Source of the DNA: Candidatus Nomurabacteria bacterium
GTDB lineage: Bacteria > Patescibacteriota > Minisyncoccia > Phycocordibacterales > UBA9973
DNA length: 50,836 nucleotides
Direction of reading: 5' to 3'
Assembly (NCBI GenBank): GCA_026395895.1
Contig: JAPLXV010000011.1
Coordinates: forward strand, 1 to 50,836
Positions 36,565 through 47,751 of this stretch are shown here, piece by piece. Both the position numbers and the translations under genes were made by a program. The notes beneath the pieces are model-generated. The model was given only the letters and a program-made list of their open reading frames with translations, did no database searches and was not told the DNA's origin. Position 1 is the stretch's first letter. Each line of letters opens with the position of its first letter.

Positions 36565-36607
36565 CCCTATGCTGGGCTTAGGGGAATCCCCTAAGCCCAG
36601 CATAGGG
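36565..36607. repeat. 20-bp perfect palindrome between rplX and rplN
   Basis: ccctatgctgggcttagggg aat cccctaagcccagcataggg. Confidence 0.95.
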
Positions 36608-36612
36608 TCTTA

Positions 36613-36984
36613 TTATATTACCTCTGGTGCTAAAGAAATTATTTTCTGAAATCCTTTTTCAGCTAATTCTCTTGGCATTGGCCCGAATACACGTCCAGCT
36701 TTTGGATCAAGCTTTCCTTTTTCTAATAAAACTACTGCATTATCATCAAATCTAATGTAAGACCCATCTTTTCTTCTGTAGGCATTTCTGGTACGTACTA
36801 CCACTGCCTGATGGACATCTTTCTTCTTCACCATTTTTCTAGGACTAGCGATTTTTACGGAAATGATAACCAAATCGCCCAAAGTAGCATATCTCTTTTT
36901 AGAACTGCCTAAAATCTTAAACACCTTTCCTACGGTGCCTCCAGCATTATCTGTTATTTTTACTAATGTTTCTGTTTGAATCAT
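36613..36984 (-). CDS. rplN: 50S ribosomal protein L14
   Basis: MIQTETLVKITDNAGGTVGKVFKILG. Confidence 0.97.
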   Translation of the reverse strand: MIQTETLVKITDNAGGTVGKVFKILGSSKKRYATLGDLVIISVKIASPRKMVKKKDVHQAVVVRTRNAYRRKDGSYIRFDDNAVVLLEKGKLDPKAGRVFGPMPRELAEKGFQKIISLAPEVI

Positions 36985-36996
36985 GATATTGTTTTC

Positions 36997-37036
36997 AAGG
37001 ACGGCCCTTAAGAGAGTTTCCCCAAGGACCGCCCTT
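36997..37036. repeat. 40-nt repeat, inverted copy of 38809-38848 (38/40 identical)
   Basis: aaggacggcccttaagagagtttccccaaggaccgccctt. Confidence 0.95.
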
Positions 37037-37044
37037 GGAATCTA

Positions 37045-37308
37045 TTAATAAACCACTTTAAATCTTTTATCTTTTGAAATAGGTCTGGTTTCAGTGATTT
37101 CTACTTTGTCTCCTGTTTTATATTTATTCTCTTCATCATGCACCTTATATTTTTTATTTATTTTATAAAACTTCCCATATTTAGGATGCTTCACAAATCG
37201 TGAAACAGAAACAACTACAGTCTTGTCCATTTTGTCTGAAACAACAACACCACTCAAGGTATTACCTGCTTTTGTTTTAACATCTTCTTTTTTCACTTTT
37301 GTTTTCAT
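37045..37308 (-). CDS. rpsQ: 30S ribosomal protein S17
   Basis: [30 protein letters not shown]. Confidence 0.96.
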   Translation of the reverse strand: MKTKVKKEDVKTKAGNTLSGVVVSDKMDKTVVVSVSRFVKHPKYGKFYKINKKYKVHDEENKYKTGDKVEITETRPISKDKRFKVVY

Positions 37309-37317
37309 AAAAATTTT

Positions 37318-37527
37318 TTATTTTTTACTTGCCTGTCTTTTGGCATGGTTTATTTCTGTTAAAACTCTAGCTACTTGTTTTCTTAAAGATACTGACTCTT
37401 TTACATTTTTTGATTTTGAACCCTCTGCTTTAAATCGTAAAACTCTCATTTTTTCTTCCAAATCAAGAAGTTTCTTCTTTAACTCTTCTTTCTTCATTCC
37501 TTTTAAATTTTCTTCTTTTTTTGCCAT
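37318..37527 (-). CDS. rpmC: 50S ribosomal protein L29 (start adjusted)
   Basis: MKKEELKKKLLDLEEKMRVLRFKAEG, position in S10 operon. Confidence 0.9.
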   Translation of the reverse strand: MAKKEENLKGMKKEELKKKLLDLEEKMRVLRFKAEGSKSKNVKESVSLRKQVARVLTEINHAKRQASKK

Positions 37528-37531
37528 ATAA

Positions 37532-37960
37532 TTATATATTATGCTCTCTGGAAACAACTCTGGTTTTAACCGGAAGTTTTGTACCAGCTTTTCTTAATGC
37601 CTCATAAGCTACTGTTTTTTCTACTCCATCTACTTCAAATATAATACGTCCAGGATAAACATCAAAACAGTATCCTTGTGGATCTCCTTTTCCTTTTCCC
37701 ATTCCCATTTCTGCAGCTTTAGCGGTAAAAGGTCTGTCTGGAAAAATACGAACCCAATATTTACCAGCTTTGGTTAAAGTACGAGATATTACTTTTCTGG
37801 CAGATTCAATTTGGTTTGATTTAACACGTGCTTGAGTCAAAGCCTTCAGACCATAAGAACCAAAGGAAAGTTTTATACCACGAGTTTCTGGTGTCCTGGC
37901 TTTAGGATTTATACGGCCGACTTGCCATTTTCTAAATTTTACTTTTTTGGGGAATAACAT
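37532..37960 (-). CDS. rplP: 50S ribosomal protein L16
   Basis: MLFPKKVKFRKWQVGR, GKYWVRIFPDRPFTAKAAEMGMGKGKG. Confidence 0.97.
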   Translation of the reverse strand: MLFPKKVKFRKWQVGRINPKARTPETRGIKLSFGSYGLKALTQARVKSNQIESARKVISRTLTKAGKYWVRIFPDRPFTAKAAEMGMGKGKGDPQGYCFDVYPGRIIFEVDGVEKTVAYEALRKAGTKLPVKTRVVSREHNI

Positions 37961-37999
37961 GGCTAATTTTTAAAGAGCAAAGCGATTATAAAAATCGCC

Positions 38000-38104
38000 A
38001 TCCTGCTCCACTTTATTAATTACTTTTATAATATCATTATTCATAATTTTTTTAATTTATTTTCCCTTGCCACTATAAACTAATCAATAAAGTGGGGCTG
38101 GGAT
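38000..38104. repeat. Imperfect ~18-bp inverted repeat in rplP-rpsC gap
   Basis: atcctgctccactttatt 38000-38017 / aataaagtggggctgggat 38086-38104. Confidence 0.7.
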
Positions 38105-38120
38105 TCTGAAAAAATATATT

Positions 38121-38792
38121 TTACTTCGTTTCATTATTTTTTCGAAAAATTTTACCGCGATAAATCCAAACTTTTATACCTACATCTCCATAAGGTAAAT
38201 GTGCCTTTTCTCTCCTGAAATCAATGTCCGCGCGGAAAGTTTGAAGAGGGATAGAGCCACGCTTCAACTCTTCCGTGCGAGCAATTTCAGCTCCACCTAA
38301 ACGACCAGAAAGCACTATTCTAACACCTTGTACTCCATGAGCCATCATCACTTTTTCAACAATTTGCTTAATTACTCGGCGATAAGGCAATCTTTTTTCT
38401 AATCCTTCAGCAACCATATAGGCAACAATAGTGGCATCTGCTTCTGGGTTTGAAACTTCAACAATTTCAAGTTTGAAATCTTCCGATTTAGTAAGTTTTA
38501 ATTTTTCAATCTTTTTTAGAATATCATTTTTTAATTTCGTTACCCCTTCACCATTTCGGCCAATAATAAGACCGGGGCGAGAAGTTCTGATGACAAAACG
38601 AGTTGTTTTTTGATTTCTTTCAATTTCAATTGAAGAAATATACATTCCTCGTAATTTTTTTTCTAAATATTCACGAATCAGAACATCACCTTTCAAATGA
38701 TCACAATATTTTTTAGGGTCGGCAAACCAGTGAGATTTCCAATCTCTCAACATTATCAATCTATGCGCATATGGGTGAACTATTTTTGACAT
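38121..38792 (-). CDS. rpsC: 30S ribosomal protein S3
   Basis: RPGLIIGRNGEGVTKLKNDI, GRLGGAEIARTEELKRGSIPLQTFRADIDF. Confidence 0.97.
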   Translation of the reverse strand: MSKIVHPYAHRLIMLRDWKSHWFADPKKYCDHLKGDVLIREYLEKKLRGMYISSIEIERNQKTTRFVIRTSRPGLIIGRNGEGVTKLKNDILKKIEKLKLTKSEDFKLEIVEVSNPEADATIVAYMVAEGLEKRLPYRRVIKQIVEKVMMAHGVQGVRIVLSGRLGGAEIARTEELKRGSIPLQTFRADIDFRREKAHLPYGDVGIKVWIYRGKIFRKNNETK

Positions 38793-38796
38793 ATAA

Positions 38797-39219
38797 TTAT
38801 TTTTTCTTAAGGGCGGCCCTTGGGGAAACTCTCTTAAGGACCGTCCTTTTAAGAGAAGCTTTTCCTACCTCTTTTTTCTCTTTCTTAACAAGTTGTACTT
38901 TTTCAGCCAAAAGAATAGTGACATGGCTGGTACGCTTATTTATTCTGTGCCCTGTGCCCATAGCAGCTGGCATCATTCTTTTCATGACAATACCTTTATC
39001 TACTCGCAATTCTTTAATAAATAAATTTTCTTTTTCTATTCCCATTTGGGTAGCGTTAGCTACAGCTGAAAGCAAAAGTTTTTTAATCGGAAGTCCTGCG
39101 CGTTTGGCTAAAAAATCTAGCATAGCAATAGCCTCTTCTACTTTTTTTCCTTTAATCAGCCCAGCCACTAAGCGAACTTTTCTTGGAGCTTGTCTGTAAT
39201 TTTTTAAAAATGCCTTCAT
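38797..39219 (-). CDS. rplV: 50S ribosomal protein L22
   Basis: NYRQAPRKVRLVAGLIKGKKVEEAIAML. Confidence 0.97.
   Translation of the reverse strand: MKAFLKNYRQAPRKVRLVAGLIKGKKVEEAIAMLDFLAKRAGLPIKKLLLSAVANATQMGIEKENLFIKELRVDKGIVMKRMMPAAMGTGHRINKRTSHVTILLAEKVQLVKKEKKEVGKASLKRTVLKRVSPRAALKKK
38809..38848. repeat. 40-nt repeat within the 3' end of rplV (inverted copy of 36997-37036)
   Basis: aagggcggcccttggggaaactctcttaaggaccgtcctt. Confidence 0.95.
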
Positions 39220-39225
39220 AATTTT

Positions 39226-39570
39226 CTATTTTTTAGCGCTAGCTGCTGCTTCTGTGGCAGATTTAGCTTGGGTTATTTCGGCTTCCTTTTTCTTTTGTTC
39301 AAGTTCCTTTTGCATTTTTCCACCATGTTTTGTAAATTTCTTTGTTGGAGAAAATTCTCCTAATCTGTGTCCAACCATATCTTCAGTCACAAGAACTTCA
39401 ATATGAGTTTTGCCGTTATGCACACCAAAAGTGAAACCCACCATTTCCGGTGAAATTTGACAAGCTCTTTTCCATGTCTTTATCATGGGGGTCTGAAGCG
39501 GGTTTTTGCCAGCTATTTTTGCTAATAACCCTTCATCCACATATAGTCCTTTTTTGATTGATCTGGTCAT
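39226..39570 (-). CDS. rpsS: 30S ribosomal protein S19 (start adjusted)
   Basis: MTRSIKKGLYVDEGLL, MVGHRLGEFSPTKKFTKHGGK. Confidence 0.95.
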   Translation of the reverse strand: MTRSIKKGLYVDEGLLAKIAGKNPLQTPMIKTWKRACQISPEMVGFTFGVHNGKTHIEVLVTEDMVGHRLGEFSPTKKFTKHGGKMQKELEQKKKEAEITQAKSATEAAASAKK

Positions 39571-39710
39571 ATTAATATTAAAACGAGGCTCTACCAGAGC
39601 CTTAAACCATACTAGCAAATCACAAAATAAAGTCAACTTTTTAAAACGAACATTAAATTTATTGGCTCATTTAAAATCTAGTTGCAGAGTTTTGAATATG
39701 TTGTATAATA

Positions 39711-40559
39711 TTATTGCGCTTTCCTGGATTTACCAGTCTTACGACGAGAAACGATAAAGAGATTTGAATATTTTTTAGGAGTACGGGTTTTGCGTCCTCC
39801 AGTCACTTTACCCCACATAGTCTTTGGACGTTTGGTTCCACGACCTTGTCTGCCTTCTCCACCTCCGTATGGATGATCTACGGGGTTCATAGCTGTACCT
39901 CGGACAGTTGGTCGGATTCCCTTCCAGCGACTGCGTCCAGCTTTGCCATAATTTTCTAAATGATGCTCTTCGTTTGAAACTGTTCCTATAGACGCCCAAC
40001 AATTTTCATCAATTTTGCGAACTTCTGAAGAAGGCATTTTCAAATTTGTATAACCGTCAGCATTGGCTACTACTTGAGCAAAAATTCCTGCCGAACGGCC
40101 AATCTTGGCACCACCTCTCGGTTTAATTTCAACATTATAAACAAATGTTCCTACCGGAATATTTTTTAGCGGTAATCTGTTGCCAACTGTAAGTTCTGCT
40201 TTTTCCGAAACCATAAAAGACGTCCCTGGCTTTACAGATTTAGGAATTACTACATATCTTTTTTCTCCATCCTTATAAACTGCTAAACCAATAAAAGCAC
40301 TACGATTTGGATCGTATTCAATAGATTTTATTTTAGCCGGAACATCTTTTTTATTATAAAGAAAATCAACATCACGGAAAAGACGTTTGTGCCCACCTCC
40401 TTTGTGTCGCATAGTGATACGCCCAGCGCTGTTTCTCCCGACAGAACGTCTAAAACCATAAGTGAGAGATTTAGTTGGTTTGGTCTCGGTCAAAAACTCT
40501 CGATAATTAATATTGGTCATCTGCCTTCTTGATTTACTTGTTGGTTTATACTTTTTCAT
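39711..40559 (-). CDS. rplB: 50S ribosomal protein L2
   Basis: GRNSAGRITMRHKGGGHKRLFRDVDF, VRGTAMNPVDHPYGGGEGRQGRGT. Confidence 0.98.
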   Translation of the reverse strand: MKKYKPTSKSRRQMTNINYREFLTETKPTKSLTYGFRRSVGRNSAGRITMRHKGGGHKRLFRDVDFLYNKKDVPAKIKSIEYDPNRSAFIGLAVYKDGEKRYVVIPKSVKPGTSFMVSEKAELTVGNRLPLKNIPVGTFVYNVEIKPRGGAKIGRSAGIFAQVVANADGYTNLKMPSSEVRKIDENCWASIGTVSNEEHHLENYGKAGRSRWKGIRPTVRGTAMNPVDHPYGGGEGRQGRGTKRPKTMWGKVTGGRKTRTPKKYSNLFIVSRRKTGKSRKAQ

Positions 40560-40563
40560 CGTA

Positions 40564-40845
40564 TTATATAAATTCTATCTTATCTTCTTTCTTTAAATAA
40601 ACAACCGCTTTTTTCCCTCCCCCTCTTGTTCCTTTTTTACCTTTTGACATAATATTTTTATGTGGAACTGAAAGTATATTTATTCTTGTAGGTTTTACTT
40701 TATAAAGTGAAAAAATAGCTTTTTTTATTTCTTTTTTATTGGCAGACATTGCCACATTAAAAATATAAACATTCTGAGCAAACATATTACTTGCTTTTTC
40801 GGTTACTCTTGGATTTTTTATTGTTTTTAATATTATATCTCTCAT
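40564..40845 (-). CDS. rplW: 50S ribosomal protein L23
   Basis: PRVTEKASNMFAQNVYIFNVAMSANKKEIKKAI. Confidence 0.95.
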   Translation of the reverse strand: MRDIILKTIKNPRVTEKASNMFAQNVYIFNVAMSANKKEIKKAIFSLYKVKPTRINILSVPHKNIMSKGKKGTRGGGKKAVVYLKKEDKIEFI

Positions 40846-40879
40846 AAATTTTTGTCCCTAAGCCCAGCTTAGGGTCTAA

Positions 40880-41539
40880 TTACCCTCTTGACTCTAAAAA
40901 TTTTACACTCTCTTCTGGATTTTCTATTAAAAGATATTGATAACTTAAAACATCAAGCGGATTTAAATTTTTAACAAAAACTATTTCAAGCTGTGGTAGA
41001 TTTCTAAAACTCTTTTCTGTTTTCTCATTTCTTCCAAATAAAGCGGTCAAAACTCGGGGTTTTTTAGAACCAGCAAGTGGTTTAAAACCAGAAGCTTTGG
41101 AAAGATTTTTCATCACTTCCACTGCTTTTTGTGTTTTTGTTTCAGGTAACGAAAGTGAATCAACAAAAAGTATCTCGCCATCTTTCATTTTTTTAGAAAG
41201 AACAGAAAACAAAGCTTGAGCTCTCATTTTCTTTGAAATTTTTCTTTTGTAATTTTTTTCTGCAAGTGGTCCATGAGTAACGCCTCCACCAACCCAAATA
41301 GGACTGCGAGATGATCCGTGACGAGCACGTCCTGTTCCCTTTTGTTTCCAAGGTTTTTTGCCTCCACCACGAACTTCTCCGCGATCTTTGGTGTCAGCAG
41401 TGCCTGCACGTTTGTTTGAACGCATTCCTTCTACTACTTGATGCACCAAATCTGCACGCCATTTTACGCCAAAAACTTTTGGAGGCAAAATAATTGTTCC
41501 TGCTGAAGTTCCTTTTTGGTTGTATATTTTTGCTTCCAT
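40880..41539 (-). CDS. rplD: 50S ribosomal protein L4
   Basis: GTADTKDRGEVRGGGKKPWKQKGTGRARHGSSRSPIWVGGGVTHGP. Confidence 0.97.
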   Translation of the reverse strand: MEAKIYNQKGTSAGTIILPPKVFGVKWRADLVHQVVEGMRSNKRAGTADTKDRGEVRGGGKKPWKQKGTGRARHGSSRSPIWVGGGVTHGPLAEKNYKRKISKKMRAQALFSVLSKKMKDGEILFVDSLSLPETKTQKAVEVMKNLSKASGFKPLAGSKKPRVLTALFGRNEKTEKSFRNLPQLEIVFVKNLNPLDVLSYQYLLIENPEESVKFLESRG

Positions 41540-41543
41540 AAAA

Positions 41544-42158
41544 TTATCTTGAAATTATCTCAACTAAACTTCCACGTTTCCCAGCTATGGCTCCTTTAAC
41601 AAGCATAGTGTTGTTTTCTTTGTCTATAAATATAACTTTCAGATTTTTTTGGGTAATGCGGTCTCCTCCTGTCCTGCCTGCCATTCTCATTCCTTTTGGA
41701 ACGTGAGTACGCAAACCTCCACCGATAGAACCCGGCTCTCTTTCAGAATGTTTTTGACCGTGAGAACGAGGACCTCCGTGAAAACCATGACGCTTTACCA
41801 CACCCTGAAAACCTTTACCCTTAGAAACACTTGAAACCTGAAGTTTGTCGCCTAATGCAAAAACTGAAACATCAATTATATCTCCTTCTTTTGCCTCACT
41901 TTTATCTGTCGGTTTTAATCTAAATTCTTTAAGATTTTTATAAAAAGCTCCTTTCATCGCTCCGGCACTGGATTTTGTGACTCTTTCTTTTTTCTGAACA
42001 CCAAAACCTACTTGCACAGCATTATAACCATCCTTGGATTTTTCAAAAACTTTAGTAACAGTAATCGGTCCAGCAGAAACAACAGTCACTGGAAAAACCT
42101 GTCCCTCGGGAGAAAAATACTCGGTCATATTTTCTTTTTTTCCTAAAATGAATTTCAT
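41544..42158 (-). CDS. rplC: 50S ribosomal protein L3
   Basis: SVSKGKGFQGVVKRHGFHGGPRSHGQKHSEREPGSIGGG. Confidence 0.97.
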   Translation of the reverse strand: MKFILGKKENMTEYFSPEGQVFPVTVVSAGPITVTKVFEKSKDGYNAVQVGFGVQKKERVTKSSAGAMKGAFYKNLKEFRLKPTDKSEAKEGDIIDVSVFALGDKLQVSSVSKGKGFQGVVKRHGFHGGPRSHGQKHSEREPGSIGGGLRTHVPKGMRMAGRTGGDRITQKNLKVIFIDKENNTMLVKGAIAGKRGSLVEIISR

Positions 42159-42220
42159 AATTTTATTTACAGCTCGCCAGAGGCGGATTTTGAAAATATA
42201 TTCGTTTCACTCATTATTTT

Positions 42221-42685
42221 CTACAACATTTTTACATCGATATCCACTCCAGAAGGAAGAGATAAATTAGTAAGCGCTTCAACTGTTTTGGCGTTCGGGT
42301 TTATGATATCAATTAATCTTTTATGCACTCTTATTTCAAATTGTTCTCGCGTATTTTTGTAAATAAAAGATGCACGATTAACTGTATATTTTTTAATTTC
42401 TGTCGGTAATGGTACTGGTCCAACAATTTCTGCATCATAACGCATAGCGGTATCTATAATTTGTTTAACTGATGCATCCAAAATCTTGCTCTCGTAAGCA
42501 CGAACTCGAATGCGAAGCACCACCTTGGTATCTTCTTTTTCTTTTTTAGTGGAAACTTTGGGCACTTTAATTTTGGGTGCTTTTGTAGTTTTAACTACTG
42601 CAGTTTTCACCACTTTTCCCGCTTTCTGCGGGACCCCGCCAGGGGCGGTGGCGCCTTTTTTTGTTTTTGTTTCTTTAGTTGCCAT
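42221..42685 (-). CDS. rpsJ: 30S ribosomal protein S10 with basic N-terminal extension
   Basis: VVLRIRVRAYESKILDASVKQIIDTAMRYDAEIVGPVPLPTEIKKYTV; ~50-aa Lys/Thr-rich extension. Confidence 0.96.
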   Translation of the reverse strand: MATKETKTKKGATAPGGVPQKAGKVVKTAVVKTTKAPKIKVPKVSTKKEKEDTKVVLRIRVRAYESKILDASVKQIIDTAMRYDAEIVGPVPLPTEIKKYTVNRASFIYKNTREQFEIRVHKRLIDIINPNAKTVEALTNLSLPSGVDIDVKML

Positions 42686-42702
42686 GCAATTTAGATCTAA
42701 GA

Positions 42703-43896
<1,194 letters not shown>

Positions 43897-44059
43897 AATA
43901 TTTTTTTAATAATGAGAACTCAGTGTACGAGAACCAGTCACTAAGGCCTTATTACTAGTTATTTATGCTATTAATAATAAAAATGCAAAAACAAAAACTG
44001 CGAAAGTGCAGTTGTTAGTATAGTAGCAAATTGGTTTAAAAAGTCAAATAAAAACGATT

Positions 44060-44095
44060 AACCCCTTAGCTTTTTTCCTAAGGGGATTTTTCTTA
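44060..44095 (-). terminator. Intrinsic terminator downstream of 44093-44371
   Basis: aaccccttagcttttttcctaaggggattttt hairpin. Confidence 0.75.
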
Positions 44096-44371
44096 TAACT
44101 TCTTTAATTTTTCCAACAAAAAATCTATGTCTTCAACTTTTTGTATATATTCTCTTATTTCTTCAATAAATGCTTCTATCTCCGATACTTTTCTTCTGAC
44201 TCGATTTTTTGAACATTCGAGATTTTCTTCTAGAAAAAGTATTATCTTTTTCTTATCTCCTTTTCCTTGATGATCAGATATAAGACCATTAACAAGGTGA
44301 CGATACTTACTACCAGCAAATTGTGCTAATAATTTTTTTTTAAAAGTTTTAGAAACTTTTTTATTTGCCAT
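44093..44371 (-). CDS. Hypothetical protein (92 aa), Lys-rich coiled coil
   Basis: ORF with upstream aaggagc RBS-like sequence on minus strand. Confidence 0.7.
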   Translation of the reverse strand: MANKKVSKTFKKKLLAQFAGSKYRHLVNGLISDHQGKGDKKKIILFLEENLECSKNRVRRKVSEIEAFIEEIREYIQKVEDIDFLLEKLKKL

Positions 44372-44439
44372 GATTAGCTCCTTTGTTAGTGAAAGAATTA
44401 TTTTACTTTAAACTATCACTTTCTGTAGATTTGTCAAAC

Positions 44440-45045
44440 TTATTTTTCTGTTAACAAAGAAATTACATCTTCTGTAATTTCTGTTAGTTTTTCCACAACC
44501 CTTATTTTTTCATTATCAGGCAATTTATAATAAACCAAAATTGTCTGTCCATCTTCATTCTCGTATTTATCTAAAAATTCAGGTGGAATTTTGTTCTTTA
44601 AATTATTTAATTCTTCTTTTGCCTTAGAATCATTAATTATTTCTTCTATCTCATTTAAAAAATAAACAACATTGGAGTTTATGTTAACGCGAAGACGATT
44701 AGAGTTATAATATTTTAAAACTTTTTCATTCAGCTTACTAAGGTGGTCTCCTTTCCATTTTTCACGAGAGGAAGCATCTTCATGAAAACTATCGGTAAAA
44801 ATTGGTCCTGACACAAAAGACTGAAAAGCTTCTAGGGCATGCCTAATATATTCCCTGTCATCCCCACTTAAATCTTTTAATATCTCTCCCTTAATTTTGG
44901 TACTTCCAATAAATTCTGAATTTTCGTCTAAACCAAAATTTTTGAAATCTAAAGGATTTTTATATTCTTCTGCAAAAGAAGTTAATTCTTTTTTAATTTT
45001 TTCTTTCTCCTCAAGAGAGGATTTATTTAACTGATCAAAATCCAT
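44440..45045 (-). CDS. Hypothetical protein (201 aa)
   Basis: ORF downstream of fusA in same orientation. Confidence 0.75.
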   Translation of the reverse strand: MDFDQLNKSSLEEKEKIKKELTSFAEEYKNPLDFKNFGLDENSEFIGSTKIKGEILKDLSGDDREYIRHALEAFQSFVSGPIFTDSFHEDASSREKWKGDHLSKLNEKVLKYYNSNRLRVNINSNVVYFLNEIEEIINDSKAKEELNNLKNKIPPEFLDKYENEDGQTILVYYKLPDNEKIRVVEKLTEITEDVISLLTEK

Positions 45046-45066
45046 ATAGTTATTATACCAAAAATT

Positions 45067-47220
45067 CTATTTTCTTGCTGCAATGATAGTTTCAGCTACG
45101 TTGTTAGGCACAATATCGTAGCGTAAAAATTCCATAGTGAAAGAGGCACGGCCTTCGGTCATGGAACGAAGTCCGGTCATATATCCAAACATTTCAGAGA
45201 GTGGAACAACTGCCCGAAGAGCTTTATTCATTCCGCGGTCTTCCATTCCTTCTATAATTCCACGCTTGGAAGAAAGATTACCGGTAATATCTCCCATGAA
45301 TTTTTCCGGAGTAACCACTTCTACTTTCATCATCGGTTCTAGAATGACTGGCTTTGCTCGTCTACAAGCATCCTGTATTGCCATGGAAGCTGCAATTTTG
45401 AAAGCCATTTCATTTGAGTCAACTTCATGATAAGAACCATCCCAAAGTTCCACCGAAACATTAACCATCTTGAATCCTGCCAGTACTCCACGATCAAGAC
45501 CTTCTCTAAATCCTTTTTCACAAGGCGCAATATATTCTTGTGGAATGACACCTCCTTTAATGGTATTGATAAATTCAAAACCATTTGCTCTCTTTGTATT
45601 TTTAGGTAAATCTTCAACTTCTTCTTTAGTCATAGCTATCATCGGCTTAACTTTAATTTTAACGTGACCATAGTTTCCACGTCCCCCTGATTGCTTAATA
45701 TATTTCCCTTCTGCGTCTGAAGTACTAGTGATAGTCTCACGATAAGCTACTTGCGGTTTGCCCACATTAGCTTCAACAGTGAATTCGCGTTTCATACGAT
45801 CCACAATAATTTCAAGATGCAGTTCTCCCATTCCAGCAATAATTGTCTCCCCTGTTTCTTGGTCAGTTGAAACTTTAAAAGTAGGATCTTCTTGAGCAAG
45901 TCTATTCAAAGCCATTCCCATTTTTTCTTGGTCTGCTTTAGTTTTTGGTTCTATCCGCAATTGAATAACCGGTTCAGGAAAAATTATTCTATCTAATTCA
46001 ATAGGATGTTCTTCGTCGCAAATAGTGTCAGAAGTGATAGTATCTTTCAATCCAACCGCCGCTGCAATTTCTCCGGCAAAAACTTTTTTCATTTCTTCTC
46101 TGTCGTTGGCGTGCATTCTTAAAATTCTACCGATGCGTTCTTTGTTGCGAGTGCGAGGATTATAAATGTAAGAACCAGCAGATAGTGTTCCCGAATAAAC
46201 TCTGAAGAAAATAAGTTGGCCAACAAAAGGATCGGTGGCAACTTTAAAGGCTAAAGCCGAAAAAGGTTCCTCATCTTTGGCATGTCTGAAAATAAGTTCA
46301 TCATTATTGTCTGGATCTGTTCCTTCTATTGGCGGAATATCCAAAGGAGATGGTAAATAATCCACTACTCCATCCAGCACTAATTGCACACCTTTGTTTT
46401 TCAAAGCAGAGCCGGCATAAACTGGAAAAACTTCATTGGCAATCACTCCTTTTCTTAAAAGTTTTTTCAAAGTATCCATATCTGGAGTTTTTCCCTCTAA
46501 ATATCCATTCATCACTATGTCATCTTGTTCCACAATTTTTTCAATCAGTTCATGATGATATTTTTCCGCTTCAGCTTTTAAATTTTCTGGAATTTCCTTT
46601 TCCACAACCTTATTTCCCATTTCTCCTTCAAAATAAAATGCCTTCATAGTAAGCAAATCAATAACCCCTTCATGTTTTTCCTCTAGGCCGATAGGAATCT
46701 GCATACGAACTGCTTTTTTTGTCAGACGATCTAAAATCGTAGCGTAAGAATGTTCAAAATCAGCGCCGATTCTGTCTAATTTGTTTATAAAACAAATTCT
46801 AGGAACTTTTGCTTCATCAGCATAACGCCAATTTGTTTCTGATTGAGGTTCTACTCCAGCTACTCCATCGAAAACAACCACTGCACCATCCAGCACACGA
46901 AGAGATCTTTTTACTTCAACCGTAAAATCAATGTGCCCAGGAGTATCAATAATATTAAAACGATGTTTTTTATTTTTATCTTTTATATCAGCATAAGTTG
47001 GAGTCCAAAAACATGTAACAGCGGCAGAAGTAATAGTGATTCCACGTTCTCGTTCTTGTTCCATCCAGTCGGTCACGGTTTCACCATCATGCACTTCCCC
47101 TATTTTGTGCGAAACACCAGTATAAAAAAGCACCCGTTCTGTAGTGGTCGTTTTTCCCGCATCAATGTGCGCGATAATTCCAATATTTCTAACCTTTTCT
47201 AATGGATAATCTCGTTCCAT
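45067..47220 (-). CDS. fusA: Elongation factor G (start adjusted to [14 protein letters not shown])
   Basis: [34 protein letters not shown]. Confidence 0.98.
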   Translation of the reverse strand: MERDYPLEKVRNIGIIAHIDAGKTTTTERVLFYTGVSHKIGEVHDGETVTDWMEQERERGITITSAAVTCFWTPTYADIKDKNKKHRFNIIDTPGHIDFTVEVKRSLRVLDGAVVVFDGVAGVEPQSETNWRYADEAKVPRICFINKLDRIGADFEHSYATILDRLTKKAVRMQIPIGLEEKHEGVIDLLTMKAFYFEGEMGNKVVEKEIPENLKAEAEKYHHELIEKIVEQDDIVMNGYLEGKTPDMDTLKKLLRKGVIANEVFPVYAGSALKNKGVQLVLDGVVDYLPSPLDIPPIEGTDPDNNDELIFRHAKDEEPFSALAFKVATDPFVGQLIFFRVYSGTLSAGSYIYNPRTRNKERIGRILRMHANDREEMKKVFAGEIAAAVGLKDTITSDTICDEEHPIELDRIIFPEPVIQLRIEPKTKADQEKMGMALNRLAQEDPTFKVSTDQETGETIIAGMGELHLEIIVDRMKREFTVEANVGKPQVAYRETITSTSDAEGKYIKQSGGRGNYGHVKIKVKPMIAMTKEEVEDLPKNTKRANGFEFINTIKGGVIPQEYIAPCEKGFREGLDRGVLAGFKMVNVSVELWDGSYHEVDSNEMAFKIAASMAIQDACRRAKPVILEPMMKVEVVTPEKFMGDITGNLSSKRGIIEGMEDRGMNKALRAVVPLSEMFGYMTGLRSMTEGRASFTMEFLRYDIVPNNVAETIIAARK

Positions 47221-47228
47221 ATATTTAA

Positions 47229-47699
47229 TTACCAAGCAAAGTGGGCAAAAGCTTTGTTAGCTTCAGCCATCTTATGAGTATCTTCTTTCTTTTTAATAGC
47301 AGCACCTTCGTTTTTGGAAGCGGCGATTAATTCATCCGCTAATTTTAAATGCATCGGACGTCCTTTGCCTTTACGAGCAGCATCACGAATCCATCGCATA
47401 GCCAAAGCAAGACGACGTTCAGGTCTGACTTCTCTTGGCACCTGATAGTTCGCCCCTCCGATTCTTTTTGAACGAACTTCAGTGAGCGGTCCAGCATTTT
47501 TCATTGCCAAATCAAAAATTTCAAGCGGATTTGGATTACCTGTTTTTTCTTTGATTATATCAAAAGCTTGGTACATTACTTTTCTGGCAGTTTCTTTTTT
47601 GCCAGACCACATAATGTAATTAATAAATTTTTCCAATTTTTGAGAATTGTAAATAAAATCTGGTTTAACTATGTTTTTATTGTTTATTTTTCTACGCAT
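47229..47699 (-). CDS. rpsG: 30S ribosomal protein S7
   Basis: [46 protein letters not shown]. Confidence 0.97.
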   Translation of the reverse strand: MRRKINNKNIVKPDFIYNSQKLEKFINYIMWSGKKETARKVMYQAFDIIKEKTGNPNPLEIFDLAMKNAGPLTEVRSKRIGGANYQVPREVRPERRLALAMRWIRDAARKGKGRPMHLKLADELIAASKNEGAAIKKKEDTHKMAEANKAFAHFAW

Positions 47700-47703
47700 T
47701 TTT

Positions 47704-47751
47704 ACTTTATAACTTTATAACTTTATAACTTTATAACTTTATAACTTTCTA
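47704..47751. repeat. 8-bp tandem repeat (actttata x5 + degenerate copy) between rpsL and rpsG
   Basis: actttataactttataactttataactttataactttataactttcta. Confidence 0.97.
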
